Assembly (NCBI GenBank): GCA_944391625.1
Contig: CALXUG010000008.1
Location: 1 to 64,000 of the forward strand
Reading direction: 5' to 3'
DNA from: an uncultured Clostridia bacterium
GTDB lineage: Bacteria > Bacillota > Peptococcia > Peptococcales > Peptococcaceae
Length of the DNA stretch: 64,000 nt
Both the position numbers and the translations under genes were made by a program. Positions 55,771-64,000 of the stretch are shown here, one piece after another. The notes under the pieces are model-generated. The model ran no database searches. It saw only the letters and a program-made list of their open reading frames with translations, and was not told where the DNA came from. Each line of letters begins with the position of its first letter. Within the stretch, counting starts at the first letter, position 1.

Positions 55771-56769
55771 GTGGATAAATTATATATTGTGGTGCCCTGT
55801 TATAAGGAACAGGAAGTTTTGCCGGAAACGGCGCGGCGTTTGCAGCAGAAAATAGAAACACTGCAGCAGGCCAAGCTGATTCACAGGGACAGCAGAGTAG
55901 TATTTGTCAACGATGGCTCTACTGATGGCACCTGGTCTTTGATTACACAGCTGCATGAGCAAAATCCGCTGTTTGAAGGCATTAATCTCAGCTGTAACCG
56001 CGGTCATCAAAATGCGCTGTTGGCAGGGCTGATGACTGTAAAAGAGTATGCCGATGTGACCATCTCGATGGATGCGGATTTGCAGGATGATATTGATGCA
56101 GTGGATGAAATGCTGCGAAAATATTATGATGGCTGCGATATTGTGTACGGGGTTCGCAGCAGCCGAACCTCCGATACCTGGTTTAAACGCACCACAGCAG
56201 AAGCTTTTTATCATGTTATGGAAAGCTTGGGCGCTAAGGTTGTGTTTAATCATGCCGATTACCGTCTGATGAGTCGGCGGGCGTTGGAAGGGCTGGCGCA
56301 GTTTAAAGAGGTCAATCTGTTTTTGCGGGGGCTGGTGCCTCTGGTGGGCTATCCTTCCGATGTGGTTTATTATGAGCGGCATGAGCGGTTTGCCGGAGAG
56401 AGCAAATATCCGCTGCGGAAAATGCTGTCCTTTGCCTTTGAAGGCATCACTTCGCTGACAACGCGGCCCATTCGGATGATTATGATGCTGGGCTTTTTGA
56501 TTTTTGCGGTCAGCTTGGGTATGATGCTGTATTTTATTGCCCAGTTTTTCCTGGGAAATACGGTGCAGGGCTGGGCCAGTCTGGCAGTTTCTATTTGGGC
56601 TTTGGGCGGTATTCAGCTGTTTGCTATCGGCATTATTGGAGAATACATCGGAAAAATATATTTGGAGACAAAAGGACGGCCGCGGTTTTTGGTAGAACAA
56701 TATTTACATACAAAACCGGAAGAAAACGCCGCTGGGAAAGAGGACTGCTATGGACAAGACAACCATTAA
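55771..56769 (+). CDS. Polyprenyl-phosphate glycosyltransferase (GT2, GtrB-like)
   Basis: A 332-residue enzyme that loads a sugar on undecaprenyl phosphate. The GT2 domain has YIVVPCYKEQEVLPE, VFVNDGSTDGTW, ISMDADLQDD (the DxD metal motif), FNHADYRLMSRRAL and ERFAGESKYPLRKM. Two C-terminal membrane helices begin at about 235. GTG 55771 starts directly after the GT-C stop. It overlaps gtrA by 20 bp. The sugar is not determined by sequence. Confidence 0.93.
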   Translation: MDKLYIVVPCYKEQEVLPETARRLQQKIETLQQAKLIHRDSRVVFVNDGSTDGTWSLITQLHEQNPLFEGINLSCNRGHQNALLAGLMTVKEYADVTISMDADLQDDIDAVDEMLRKYYDGCDIVYGVRSSRTSDTWFKRTTAEAFYHVMESLGAKVVFNHADYRLMSRRALEGLAQFKEVNLFLRGLVPLVGYPSDVVYYERHERFAGESKYPLRKMLSFAFEGITSLTTRPIRMIMMLGFLIFAVSLGMMLYFIAQFFLGNTVQGWASLAVSIWALGGIQLFAIGIIGEYIGKIYLETKGRPRFLVEQYLHTKPEENAAGKEDCYGQDNH

Positions 56770-57136
56770 GTTTATTTTGGTTGGGATTATAAATACCCTG
56801 TTTGGTACAGCCATTATGTTTGGTCTTTATAACTTAGCTGGGTGCAGCTATTGGTTGTCGTCGGCAGCCAATTATTTTTTTGGCAGTATTCTCAGCTTTC
56901 TTTTGAATAAACGGTTTACATTTGAAAATCATGATTCTGTCAGAAATACCGCGCCAAAATTTGTGATTAATATTCTGGTTTGCTATTTGCTGGCTTATGG
57001 TATGGCCAAGCCGCTGACCTTATGGATTTTCAGCGGATTTTCGGTACAGCTGGCGGAAAATATAGCCATGCTGTTGGGTATGGTGCTGTTTACAGCATTG
57101 AATTATATTGGACAGCGTTTTTTTGCTTTTCGCTGA
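56750..57136 (+). CDS. GtrA-family membrane protein (putative flippase)
   Basis: A 128-residue protein with four transmembrane helices. The family block FILVGIINTLFGTAIMFGLYN opens it, followed by ANYFFGSILSFLLNKRFTFE and NYIGQRFFAFR at the end. GtrA proteins are proposed to flip polyprenyl-phosphate-linked sugars outwards. ATG 56750 overlaps the GT2 gene. It completes the GT-C/GT2/GtrA unit. Confidence 0.93.
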   Translation: MDKTTIKFILVGIINTLFGTAIMFGLYNLAGCSYWLSSAANYFFGSILSFLLNKRFTFENHDSVRNTAPKFVINILVCYLLAYGMAKPLTLWIFSGFSVQLAENIAMLLGMVLFTALNYIGQRFFAFR

Positions 57137-57227
57137 TGAGGATGATTTACGATATGGTTTTTAAGCAGTTGTTTCCGCTGGAAACTAAGGATTGAAGCGG
57201 ATATGACTGAACTGGGAGGTGAGACAG

Positions 57228-59099
57228 TTGGATTTACAGACAAAATTAGAAAATTTGCCCACCAATCCGGGTGTGTATTTGATGAAAAATGATCAGGGAG
57301 AAATTATTTATGTAGGAAAAGCGGTCAATCTGCGCAATCGGGTGCGATCTTATTTTCGGGAGTTAAAGCCGGAGCAGGCCAAGACCAAAGCATTGGTAAA
57401 GCATATTGCCGATTTGGAATACATTTTGGCGGATAATGAGTTGGAAGCGCTGGTATTGGAATGCAACCTGATAAAAAAATATAAACCAAAATACAATATC
57501 AGTTTAAAGGATGATAAGACCTATCCCTATTTGAAAATTACCAATGAGGATTATCCGCAGGTGCTGGTGACTCGTAAGGTGCTGCGGGACGGCGCCCGTT
57601 ATTTTGGTCCTTATCCCAGCGTCAATGAGCTGCGCAATTCGCTGGAACTGATCCGAAAAATTTTTCCTTTTCGCAGCTGTCGGCAAAAGGTATTCACCAA
57701 TGACCGTCCTTGTTTAAATGCACATATTCAAATGTGTTATGCGCCATGCATCGGGCGTATCAGCAAAGAAGAATATAATGCTATGATTGATCAGATTGCG
57801 TTATTTTTTGAAGGCAAGCAGGATGGTTTGGTAAAACGGCTGCGGCAGGAAATGGAACAAGCGGCGGAAAATCTGGAATTTGAACAGGCTGCCCGTCTGC
57901 GGGATCAGCTGCAGGGCATTGAGCAGATTATGACGCAGCAAAAGGCAGTATTGGGCAGTGATGGCGATGAAGATGTGATTGCTATGGCGCGGGGAATCAA
58001 CCAGTGCTGTGTGCAGATATTTTTTATCCGCAATGGTAAAATTGTGGGGCGGGAGAATTATTTTCTGCGGGGGACTGATGACAGCAGCCGTGGAGAAGTG
58101 ATTACGTCCTTTATGAAGCAGTTTTATCTGAACTGTCAGTTTATTCCCCGTAATATTTTGTTAGAAACCGAGTTGGAAGAACAGGATATTTTAGAGCAAT
58201 GGCTGACAGAAAAAAAAGAGAGCCGCGTTTATCTGAAAGTGCCAAAGCGGGGCCAAGCCAAAGAATTGGTGGAATTGGTAGGGAGAAATGCGCTGGAAGC
58301 GCTGACCAAACAAGAACTGGAAGACTCCTATCAGCAGCAGCGCACTACAGGAGCGCTGGAACAGCTGCAGCAAATATTGGGGTTGCCCCAGCTGCCTCAA
58401 CGGATGGAGTGTTATGATATTTCCAATACCCAGGGGACAGAAAGTGTGGCGTCTATGGTGGTGTTTGTGGATGGCAAGCCCAAAAAAGATCAGTATCGCC
58501 GTTTTAAAATAAAAACAGTGGAAGGCGCTAACGATTATGCCAGCCTGCGGGAAGTGTTGCTGCGCCGGTTTCGCCGCGGACTGGAAGAACAGGCCGATGA
58601 AAATACAGAAGGAAAGTTCCACATTTTGCCCGATATGATTATGATGGACGGCGGACGGGGGCAGGTCAATATTGCTCTGCAGGTGCTGCAGGAACTGGGG
58701 TTGGATATTCCTGTCTGCGGTATGGTCAAAGATAATCATCACCGCACCAGGGGATTATATTATCAAAATGAGGAAATTTCTATAGATACACAGTCTGAGC
58801 CTTTTTTATTGATTACCCGGATGCAGGATGAAGCCCATCGGTTTGCCATTACGTATCATCGCAGTTTGCGGGGAAAACGGAATCTGACCAGCATTTTAGA
58901 TGATATTCCCGGTGTGGGAGAAAAACGAAAAAAGAATTTGCTGAAGCATTTCGGTTCGTTTACAAAAATCAGAGAAGCATCTGTAGAACAGCTGGCGGAA
59001 GCAGATGGCATCAGCAAAGCGGTTGCAGAAGAAATTTACACCTATCTGCGCACCCATCAGGATTTACAGGCCAGATTAAACGGACGCAAGAAGGGATAA
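57228..59099 (+). CDS. uvrC: Excinuclease ABC subunit C
   Basis: A 623-residue nucleotide-excision nuclease. The GIY-YIG domain is NPGVYLMKNDQGEIIYVGKAVNLRNRVRSYF, the Cys-rich CRQKVFTNDRPCLNAHIQMCYAPCIG follows, the UVR motif (ENLEFEQAARLRDQLQGIE) is near 200-220, the RNase H-like endonuclease domain holds CYDISNTQGTESVASMVVFVDGKP and MMDGGRGQ, and helix-hairpin-helix motifs end the protein. TTG 57228 is nine bases after GGGAGG; GTG 57219 lies inside that site. Confidence 0.96.
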   Translation: MDLQTKLENLPTNPGVYLMKNDQGEIIYVGKAVNLRNRVRSYFRELKPEQAKTKALVKHIADLEYILADNELEALVLECNLIKKYKPKYNISLKDDKTYPYLKITNEDYPQVLVTRKVLRDGARYFGPYPSVNELRNSLELIRKIFPFRSCRQKVFTNDRPCLNAHIQMCYAPCIGRISKEEYNAMIDQIALFFEGKQDGLVKRLRQEMEQAAENLEFEQAARLRDQLQGIEQIMTQQKAVLGSDGDEDVIAMARGINQCCVQIFFIRNGKIVGRENYFLRGTDDSSRGEVITSFMKQFYLNCQFIPRNILLETELEEQDILEQWLTEKKESRVYLKVPKRGQAKELVELVGRNALEALTKQELEDSYQQQRTTGALEQLQQILGLPQLPQRMECYDISNTQGTESVASMVVFVDGKPKKDQYRRFKIKTVEGANDYASLREVLLRRFRRGLEEQADENTEGKFHILPDMIMMDGGRGQVNIALQVLQELGLDIPVCGMVKDNHHRTRGLYYQNEEISIDTQSEPFLLITRMQDEAHRFAITYHRSLRGKRNLTSILDDIPGVGEKRKKNLLKHFGSFTKIREASVEQLAEADGISKAVAEEIYTYLRTHQDLQARLNGRKKG

Positions 59100-59203
59100 A
59101 ATAAGTGGGTATCGCCATTGGATAGAATTATTTAGAGATGGATTCACTGACAAGGATAATTTGCCGGAAAGGCAGAAACAATTTATGAAGGAGTGAGATA
59201 AAA

Positions 59204-59542
59204 ATGAAGCACTTGATAGTAAAAGTTTTAATCAATGCAGCGGCATTGATGTTTACTTCTAATCTGATTGACGGGATTTATGTAGACGGCTTTGGTTCGG
59301 TATTGGTTGCAGCCATTATCTTGGGGATTGTCAATGCCATTATTCGGCCGCTGTTATTGATTTTAACATTGCCGTTAAATGTATTGACCTTGGGATTATT
59401 GACCTTTGTCATCAATGGATTTATGTTGAAGCTGGCGGCAGCCGTTGTGGGCGGATTTGATGTTGTGGGGATGTGGCCTGCCATTGTCGGCGCGCTTGTA
59501 TTGTCGGTAGTCAGCACTGTGCTGAACTGGTTGGTGGATTAG
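59204..59542 (+). CDS. Phage holin family 4 / YvlD-type membrane protein
   Basis: A 112-residue protein with four transmembrane segments. Conserved LGIVNAIIRPLLLILTLPLNVLTLGLLTFVINGFMLKLAA identifies the YvlD/phage_holin_4 family. Despite the name, such proteins are chromosomal in many Bacillota and are linked to envelope stress more than to lysis. No phage genes surround it. ATG 59204 follows GAAGGAGTGAGA. Confidence 0.88.
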   Translation: MKHLIVKVLINAAALMFTSNLIDGIYVDGFGSVLVAAIILGIVNAIIRPLLLILTLPLNVLTLGLLTFVINGFMLKLAAAVVGGFDVVGMWPAIVGALVLSVVSTVLNWLVD

Positions 59543-59543
59543 T

Positions 59544-60332
59544 ATGGGCTATCGACTGATTGCAGCCGATTTGGATCGGACGTTGCTGCAAAGTGACGGA
59601 ACCCTTTCCCCATTTACCCAGGATGTGATAAGGCAGTGCATGAAGGCCGGTGTTGGGTTTACCTTTGCAACAGGGCGTATGTATTGCTCTGCGCTGCCCT
59701 TTGCCCGTAAGTTGCAGCTACAGTTGCCGCTGATTACCTATCAGGGCGCATTGTTAAAAGATGTGTCAGGCAATGTGATGCATGCGCTGCATTTGCCCCA
59801 GGAAATTGCCCAATCTGTGGAAGAAATTTTACGTAAAAGCGGCTTGCATTATAATATTTATGCCGATGAGAATATGTATTTTTCTACATTTGCGCCTCAG
59901 TTTTTGGATTATGCCCGTCATATTGGTGTAAAGCCCATAGCGGTGCCCAAAGTATTGGGGGATATGGCAGTCACTCAGTTTGGTGTATTTGCGGACCCGG
60001 AGCCCATTGCCCAGCTACAGCAATTGATTCAGCAGCAATTTGGCAATGAGCTGCATACTGTTGTGACCAACGGCCGCTTTTTAGAAATCTGTCATCCCAT
60101 GGCCTGTAAAAGCTATGGGTTGGATCAGTTAGCCAGGCATTTGGGCATTGATCCATCGGATGTGGTGGCTGTCGGCGATAATCATAACGATTTGGATATG
60201 CTGCGGTATGCCGGATTGGGTGTGGCTGTGGAAAATGCCATACCGGCTGCTAAGGCCGCTGCGGATCGACTGACCGCTTCTAACGATGAAGATGGTGTAG
60301 CAAAGCTGATTCAGGAGCTTGTATTATGGTGA
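59544..60332 (+). CDS. Cof-type HAD-superfamily sugar-phosphate phosphatase
   Basis: A 262-residue HAD IIB hydrolase: motif I AADLDRTLLQSDGTLS (nucleophile Asp), motif II FATGRMY, and motif IV VAVGDNHNDLDMLRYAGLGVAVENA. The cap of about 100 residues between them matches Cof/YidA enzymes, which dephosphorylate sugar phosphates or cofactors. It starts 1 bp after the YvlD-type gene, so the two share a transcript. Confidence 0.9.
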   Translation: MGYRLIAADLDRTLLQSDGTLSPFTQDVIRQCMKAGVGFTFATGRMYCSALPFARKLQLQLPLITYQGALLKDVSGNVMHALHLPQEIAQSVEEILRKSGLHYNIYADENMYFSTFAPQFLDYARHIGVKPIAVPKVLGDMAVTQFGVFADPEPIAQLQQLIQQQFGNELHTVVTNGRFLEICHPMACKSYGLDQLARHLGIDPSDVVAVGDNHNDLDMLRYAGLGVAVENAIPAAKAAADRLTASNDEDGVAKLIQELVLW

Positions 60333-60397
60333 AGGGACTATAAAAGTAATTTGCGGTATTTTGAGATAAATAAAAAATAAACTGGCATAAAAGCGGA

Positions 60398-60450
60398 GAG
60401 CCGACGTTAAGGTCATAACAAATGCACCTTGATAGTCGGCTCAATTTTTT
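60398..60450. terminator. Terminator between the Cof and EamA genes
   Basis: GAGCCGAC (60398-60405) pairs with GTCGGCTC (60435-60442), inner AAGGT pairs with ACCTT, and a T7 run follows. Confidence 0.8.
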
Positions 60451-60493
60451 TGTTTTGATACGAAACTTTATATCGTATAGGGAAACAATAAGC

Positions 60494-61414
60494 TCATAGC
60501 AGTTTGTTGTTTTTTGCATGCCGTTTATGCTGCAGCAGCTGCCACAGTGTTCCTTCTGAAATAATCAGACCCAGCAATGTAAGCCCCATGCCGCACAGTG
60601 CGATGGGAGTAATCTGTTCCTGCAAAATAAGTGCGGATGTAATGACGGTGATTACAGGAATGAGATAAATATAAATGGCAGTTTTGACTGCGCCCAGCAT
60701 TGCCACGGCTGCGTTCCAACTGGCAAAGCAGCAGGCAGAAGCGCCTACGCCTAAAAATAAAATATTCATCAAATTCTGCGGCAGGATGATTTGCTGCCAT
60801 TGGGGATGGAAGTCCATAAAAAACAGAGCAGGCACCATAAAAATCAGACCGTATAAAAATATATGACGGGTGGTTTGCAGCACCGAATGACCGTAACTGC
60901 CGATTTTTCTTGTTAAAATGGTATACAGTGACCAGACAATGGCGGCAGCCGCTGCCAGCAAATCCCCGGCAGGATTAAACTGTAAGGCCTGTCCGTTAAA
61001 ACTGATGCAGGCAATGCCGCCGATGGCCAGTAAAAAGCCGAGAAAAAAACGGGGCTGCAGTGGCTGTCCCGGATTGACTACACGACTGAACAGAGCGGTA
61101 AAAAAGGGACTGATGGCTACGATCACGCCGACATTGGAAGCCATGGTGAGCGTTAAAGTAATATTTTCAAATAAAAAGTACAGGGTAACGCCGCAAATCC
61201 CTGCCAGCATAAAATAAATTTCCTGTTTTTTGTGCTTTAAACGCAGAGGGCGGGGGCAGACGATAGACAAACACACAAAACCCAGTAAAAAACGGATAAA
61301 AAGAATTTCAATGGGGCTGAAGCTTTCCAGTAAAATTTTTGTGGAAATAAATGTAGTGCCCCAGATGGCGACGGTAATCAAAGCAATCAAATGACCGATG
61401 GATTGTTGCTTCAT
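60494..61414 (-). CDS. EamA/DMT-superfamily transporter
   Basis: A 306-residue protein with ten transmembrane segments in two EamA halves. WGTTFISTKILLESFSPIEILFIRFLLGF is the first half signature and ASACCFASWNAAVAML with LIPVITVITSALIL the second. Members export amino acids, purines or other metabolites; the substrate is not evident. ATG 61414 follows AAGGAG by ten bases. Confidence 0.9.
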   Translation of the reverse strand: MKQQSIGHLIALITVAIWGTTFISTKILLESFSPIEILFIRFLLGFVCLSIVCPRPLRLKHKKQEIYFMLAGICGVTLYFLFENITLTLTMASNVGVIVAISPFFTALFSRVVNPGQPLQPRFFLGFLLAIGGIACISFNGQALQFNPAGDLLAAAAAIVWSLYTILTRKIGSYGHSVLQTTRHIFLYGLIFMVPALFFMDFHPQWQQIILPQNLMNILFLGVGASACCFASWNAAVAMLGAVKTAIYIYLIPVITVITSALILQEQITPIALCGMGLTLLGLIISEGTLWQLLQHKRHAKNNKLL

Positions 61415-61633
61415 AGCTGCAAGACTCCTTGTAAAAAATATTCATAGATAGTTTAACACAAATCAGAAAAAATAGTGGGACAAAATATTGAAATATTTTT
61501 TATGCATGGGGAGTGCTGCTGCAGAAGAATGGTTTTGTCATAGGAAGCTTGCAGATTATTGCTGGAAATGTGCCTGTATGTATGAATGGTTGTATTTGGT
61601 TTTTGTGTATTTTTATTATAGCGTAGGCAAATA

Positions 61634-61670
61634 AAAAAACAGACTTGCAGAAATTGCAGGTCTGTTTTTT
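61634..61670. terminator. Bidirectional terminator near the copper-amine-oxidase-domain gene
   Basis: AAAAAACAGACTTGCA (61634-61649) pairs with TGCAGGTCTGTTTTTT (61655-61670), one G-U, with A6/T6. It ends the minus-strand gene at 61699. Confidence 0.88.
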
Positions 61671-61698
61671 GTTTTCTATCATCTTTTAGAAACATTTT

Positions 61699-62763
61699 TT
61701 AAAATGTGAGTTTAAATGCATCTGTCTGGCTGAATGGCAGTGTATATTCCTGGAATCCAGAGGAATAAGGTGCGATCTCATATTTTTGGAAATAGAAGGT
61801 TAAGCCTTCTTCGCTGAGATAATAACCGTATGCCTTATTGGCAATGGCTTCTTGCAGATAGGTTTTTGCTTCTGGATAAAAGGTATCCGGTTCTGCTTTG
61901 ATACGGGCAGAGAAACCATCAAAGATGATTTGCTCGATTTGTTTTTGATCGCCGTTCAGGATATCGGACAGCGTTAAAGATTTGCCGGTGGTCATATCAT
62001 AAACAGCAGAATCCCGTAATGTATTGGGATGAGCGCCGCCGGTATTCATCGTATTTTCAAACAATACAGAAAAATATTTGTCCTGATTGTAGGTGACAGC
62101 AAACCGTTCTTCTGTTGTGTAGAAACGATTGTTTTCTTCGGTAACGTCAGCCAGTAAGCCTTTTGCTTCGGTTTGGAACGCAACTGCGCGGGCATGGGCG
62201 GCTGCTTCCCATTGTTTATTTAAACTGGAGAAGATGGTGCTGTCGGCATCGGCCCGGTAAATCAGCTGCGGATAGGCCATATCCACTGAGATGCGGTCTT
62301 TGGATTCTTTAAAATGCTTTGTTGTATATTTATAATCTCCCTGGGTTGGCGCTGTGATAGAAATGAGTTGTTTATCTGCATTCCAGACTGCCTGTGCATC
62401 CAGCGCTTCGGATACGGAGCGTAATGGAACCATAATGTGTCCGTTTACGATTTGCGCAGGTACATCCAGCTGTATGGTTTTGTCATTGCTGTACAGGGTA
62501 TCATCGCCAATGGCAAGGGAAACATAATCCAGCTCTTTGCGGGCAAGTACGCTTTGATCGTCGGCATTCCATGTTACGTCGCAGCCCAATGCTTCAAAAA
62601 TAGCGCGCATCGGCACCAGCGTACGGGATTCCACGATAACAGGCGGTTGTTCCAGCTGCAGCGTTTGCCCATTGACAGATACGGCCGGTGCTGCAAAAGC
62701 ACTGCCTGCACTGGCAGCTAAAACTGCTGCTGTTGTAATTCCAATGATGAGATTCTTTTTCAT
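61699..62763 (-). CDS. Secreted protein with copper-amine-oxidase-like N-terminal domain and RsiV/DUF3298 domain
   Basis: A 354-residue secreted protein. After a signal peptide (NLIIGITTAAVLAASAGSAFAA) come two copper-amine-oxidase N-like repeats (about 30-140): SRTLVPMRAIFEALGCDVTWNADDQ and IMVPLRSVSEALDAQAVWNADKQ. These are wall-associated modules without copper catalysis. The C-terminal 200 residues contain NTGGAHPNTLRDSAVYDMTTGKSLTLSDIL and FYFQKYEIAPYSSGFQEYTLP, typical of DUF3298/RsiV-like domains. ATG 62763 has AAAGGA at a fair distance; ATG 62772 is too close to it. Confidence 0.88.
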   Translation of the reverse strand: MKKNLIIGITTAAVLAASAGSAFAAPAVSVNGQTLQLEQPPVIVESRTLVPMRAIFEALGCDVTWNADDQSVLARKELDYVSLAIGDDTLYSNDKTIQLDVPAQIVNGHIMVPLRSVSEALDAQAVWNADKQLISITAPTQGDYKYTTKHFKESKDRISVDMAYPQLIYRADADSTIFSSLNKQWEAAAHARAVAFQTEAKGLLADVTEENNRFYTTEERFAVTYNQDKYFSVLFENTMNTGGAHPNTLRDSAVYDMTTGKSLTLSDILNGDQKQIEQIIFDGFSARIKAEPDTFYPEAKTYLQEAIANKAYGYYLSEEGLTFYFQKYEIAPYSSGFQEYTLPFSQTDAFKLTF

Positions 62764-63141
62764 AGTAAACATCCTTTCTTTATTACATGATACTTTGTTG
62801 TCAACATGCTTCTTATTACATTAGACGAGACAAGACAGAAAAAGTTTAAGAAAAGAAAAAAATTTTTAGAAAATTTTTGACAGTTTTTATCGAATCTTTT
62901 TGTTTGGGAACCGCACCCCTGTAAAGGGCCGGATTTGCCGCTGCTTTTATGATTTGAAAAAGCATGCTCAATTTTGAAAAAATTTTATAAAAGTTGTTGT
63001 ACGCAACATCTAACGATAGGAATACAGCTTATAATAGCAATATCGAAAGGAGCTCTAAAGAAGATAAAGTAAGGACAGATATCTGCTATAAGAATTAAAA
63101 ACGAAAATGATAAAAGATGAACAAGAAAAGGGGATTGGATT
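62764..63141. other. Divergent intergenic region
   Basis: It holds TATAAT at 63030-63035 for the permease gene with a poor -35, preceded by the small dyad GTTG-TACG-CAAC (about 62997-63008). A CCC/GGG hairpin lies near 62924-62938. No gene is supported. Confidence 0.35.
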
Positions 63142-64000
63142 ATGGGCGGAAAGGTAAAATCACAGACCGTATGCTGGATTCACTCGTTAATCATGGTACT
63201 GCTGATGTGTAGCGGCTGGTTTTTGCCGGAGGGTGAGATTATTACAGAATACGGTATCCGTATTGCAATGATTTTTTTAGGTAGTGTTTGGGGTTGGATT
63301 TTTGTAGGGCTTGTCTGGCCTAGTTTACTCTCAATGCTGTTCTTAGTGTTGGCAGGTATGGGAACGGCTAAAGAGGTTGTAGGGCAAGGTTTTGGCAGTG
63401 AAATTATTTTGTTGGTTATCTTTTTCTCCATTTTCACCAAATGGCTGGAAGATATCGGTTTAACAAACACAATGGCCAAATGGCTGCTCAGTAGAAAATT
63501 TTTAGTAGGAAAACCGTATGTATTCATTTTCATGTTATTTTTAGTCACGTTTATCTGCGGTTTCTTTGTAGGTATTTATGCAACCATTTTCCTGATGTGG
63601 GGGATCTGTTATCGACTGCTGGTTAGTTTGGGTTATGAAAAGAGAAGTAAAGAAACAACCTTCATTTTGTTGGGTGTTGCTTATGTGAGCATCATGGGTA
63701 TGACAGTGAAACCTTGGTCACCATGGTCGCTGATGGGTGTAAAAGGATTGGTGACTGCTACCGGCATTAACGTAGAATTTTTACCATACAGCTCTTTTAT
63801 GATACTTATATCTTTGGTTAGTACGTTATTGTTTATGTTGTTTGGTAAGTTTATTGTAAGAATTGATGTCAGCAAGCTGAAAAATGCAAATCAAACTGCT
63901 TTAGCAAAAGATATTCAAGTAACTAAAGAACAAAAATTAGGAGCAGTATTATTAGCATTTTTGTTGGTTGCATTATATATCCCAACTGTTTTGCCGGATG
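63142..64000 (+). CDS. Anion permease (SLC13/ArsB-like), 3' end outside window
   Basis: The frame begins at ATG 63142 behind AAAAGGGG and continues to the window edge, giving 286 residues. At least seven hydrophobic helices are visible, with ITEYGIRIAMIFLGSVWGWIFVGLVWP and FFSIFTKWLEDIGLTNTMAKWL resembling the ion-transporter fold of SLC13 and ArsB-type carriers. Such proteins move dicarboxylates, sulfate or related anions. The substrate and the C-terminal half are outside view. Confidence 0.78.
   Translation, partial: MGGKVKSQTVCWIHSLIMVLLMCSGWFLPEGEIITEYGIRIAMIFLGSVWGWIFVGLVWPSLLSMLFLVLAGMGTAKEVVGQGFGSEIILLVIFFSIFTKWLEDIGLTNTMAKWLLSRKFLVGKPYVFIFMLFLVTFICGFFVGIYATIFLMWGICYRLLVSLGYEKRSKETTFILLGVAYVSIMGMTVKPWSPWSLMGVKGLVTATGINVEFLPYSSFMILISLVSTLLFMLFGKFIVRIDVSKLKNANQTALAKDIQVTKEQKLGAVLLAFLLVALYIPTVLPD

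Noticed and set aside
59204-59542. Prophage holin
   Set aside because: No phage genes nearby; the YvlD-type family is commonly chromosomal.

Overview
The window reads as chromosomal DNA of a spore-forming Bacillota. It carries the germination protease Gpr, a PdaB/YlxY-type deacetylase with DacF and an M16 peptidase, the FtsE-FtsX-CtpB-MinJ-like cluster, CdaA-CdaR-GlmM, and three BlaI/M56 pairs. TTG and GTG starts are frequent and several genes overlap by TTGA or ATGA. I do not assign a genus. A perfect 16-bp parS site at 19489-19504 suggests the segment lies in the origin-proximal part of the chromosome.

Layout. 1-3.8 kb: the end of a metallo-beta-lactamase-fold hydrolase gene, then an MBOAT/DHHW pair that probably acylates an exported polymer. 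3.8-5.7 kb (minus): DUF881-Sbp-DUF881 cell-division neighbours. 6.1-16.1 kb: a long plus-strand run, cdaA-cdaR-glmM-acpS-nnr-alr-mazF-tex-amidohydrolase, covering c-di-AMP, wall precursors, acyl carrier protein activation and metabolite repair. 16.4-19.0 kb: a thioredoxin-like protein, a DUF5662 protein and the first BlaI/M56 pair. 19.08-19.78 kb: a gene-free stretch with many helices, parS and a terminator. 19.8-26.7 kb: gpr, rsmD, ftsEX, ctp and a MinJ-like gene. 26.8-30.5 kb: an IscU-type scaffold gene, the second BlaI/M56 pair with a clear double operator, and a duplicated leader. 30.6-37.5 kb: sir2, dinB, a sigma/anti-sigma pair, gap, greA and lysS.

37.6-41.9 kb is the most foreign-looking part. 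It is AT-rich, and an AAA+ ATPase overlaps a subtilisin-like protease behind one strong promoter covered by two direct repeats 20 bp apart. A decayed IS110-family element with a structured upstream region follows. This ATPase-protease module is the best candidate for an accessory, possibly anti-phage, system.

42.1-51 kb: deacetylase, dacF, M16 peptidase, the third BlaI/M56 pair, a PHP phosphatase and recG. 51-64 kb: isochorismatase-like hydrolase, methyltransferase, PepSY lipoprotein, a GT-C/GT2/GtrA glycosylation cassette, uvrC, a YvlD-type membrane protein, a Cof phosphatase, an EamA transporter, a copper-amine-oxidase-domain secreted protein, and the start of an anion permease gene. I see no rRNA, tRNA or CRISPR array. 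Promoters, operators and RNA structures were found by eye and were not tested computationally.
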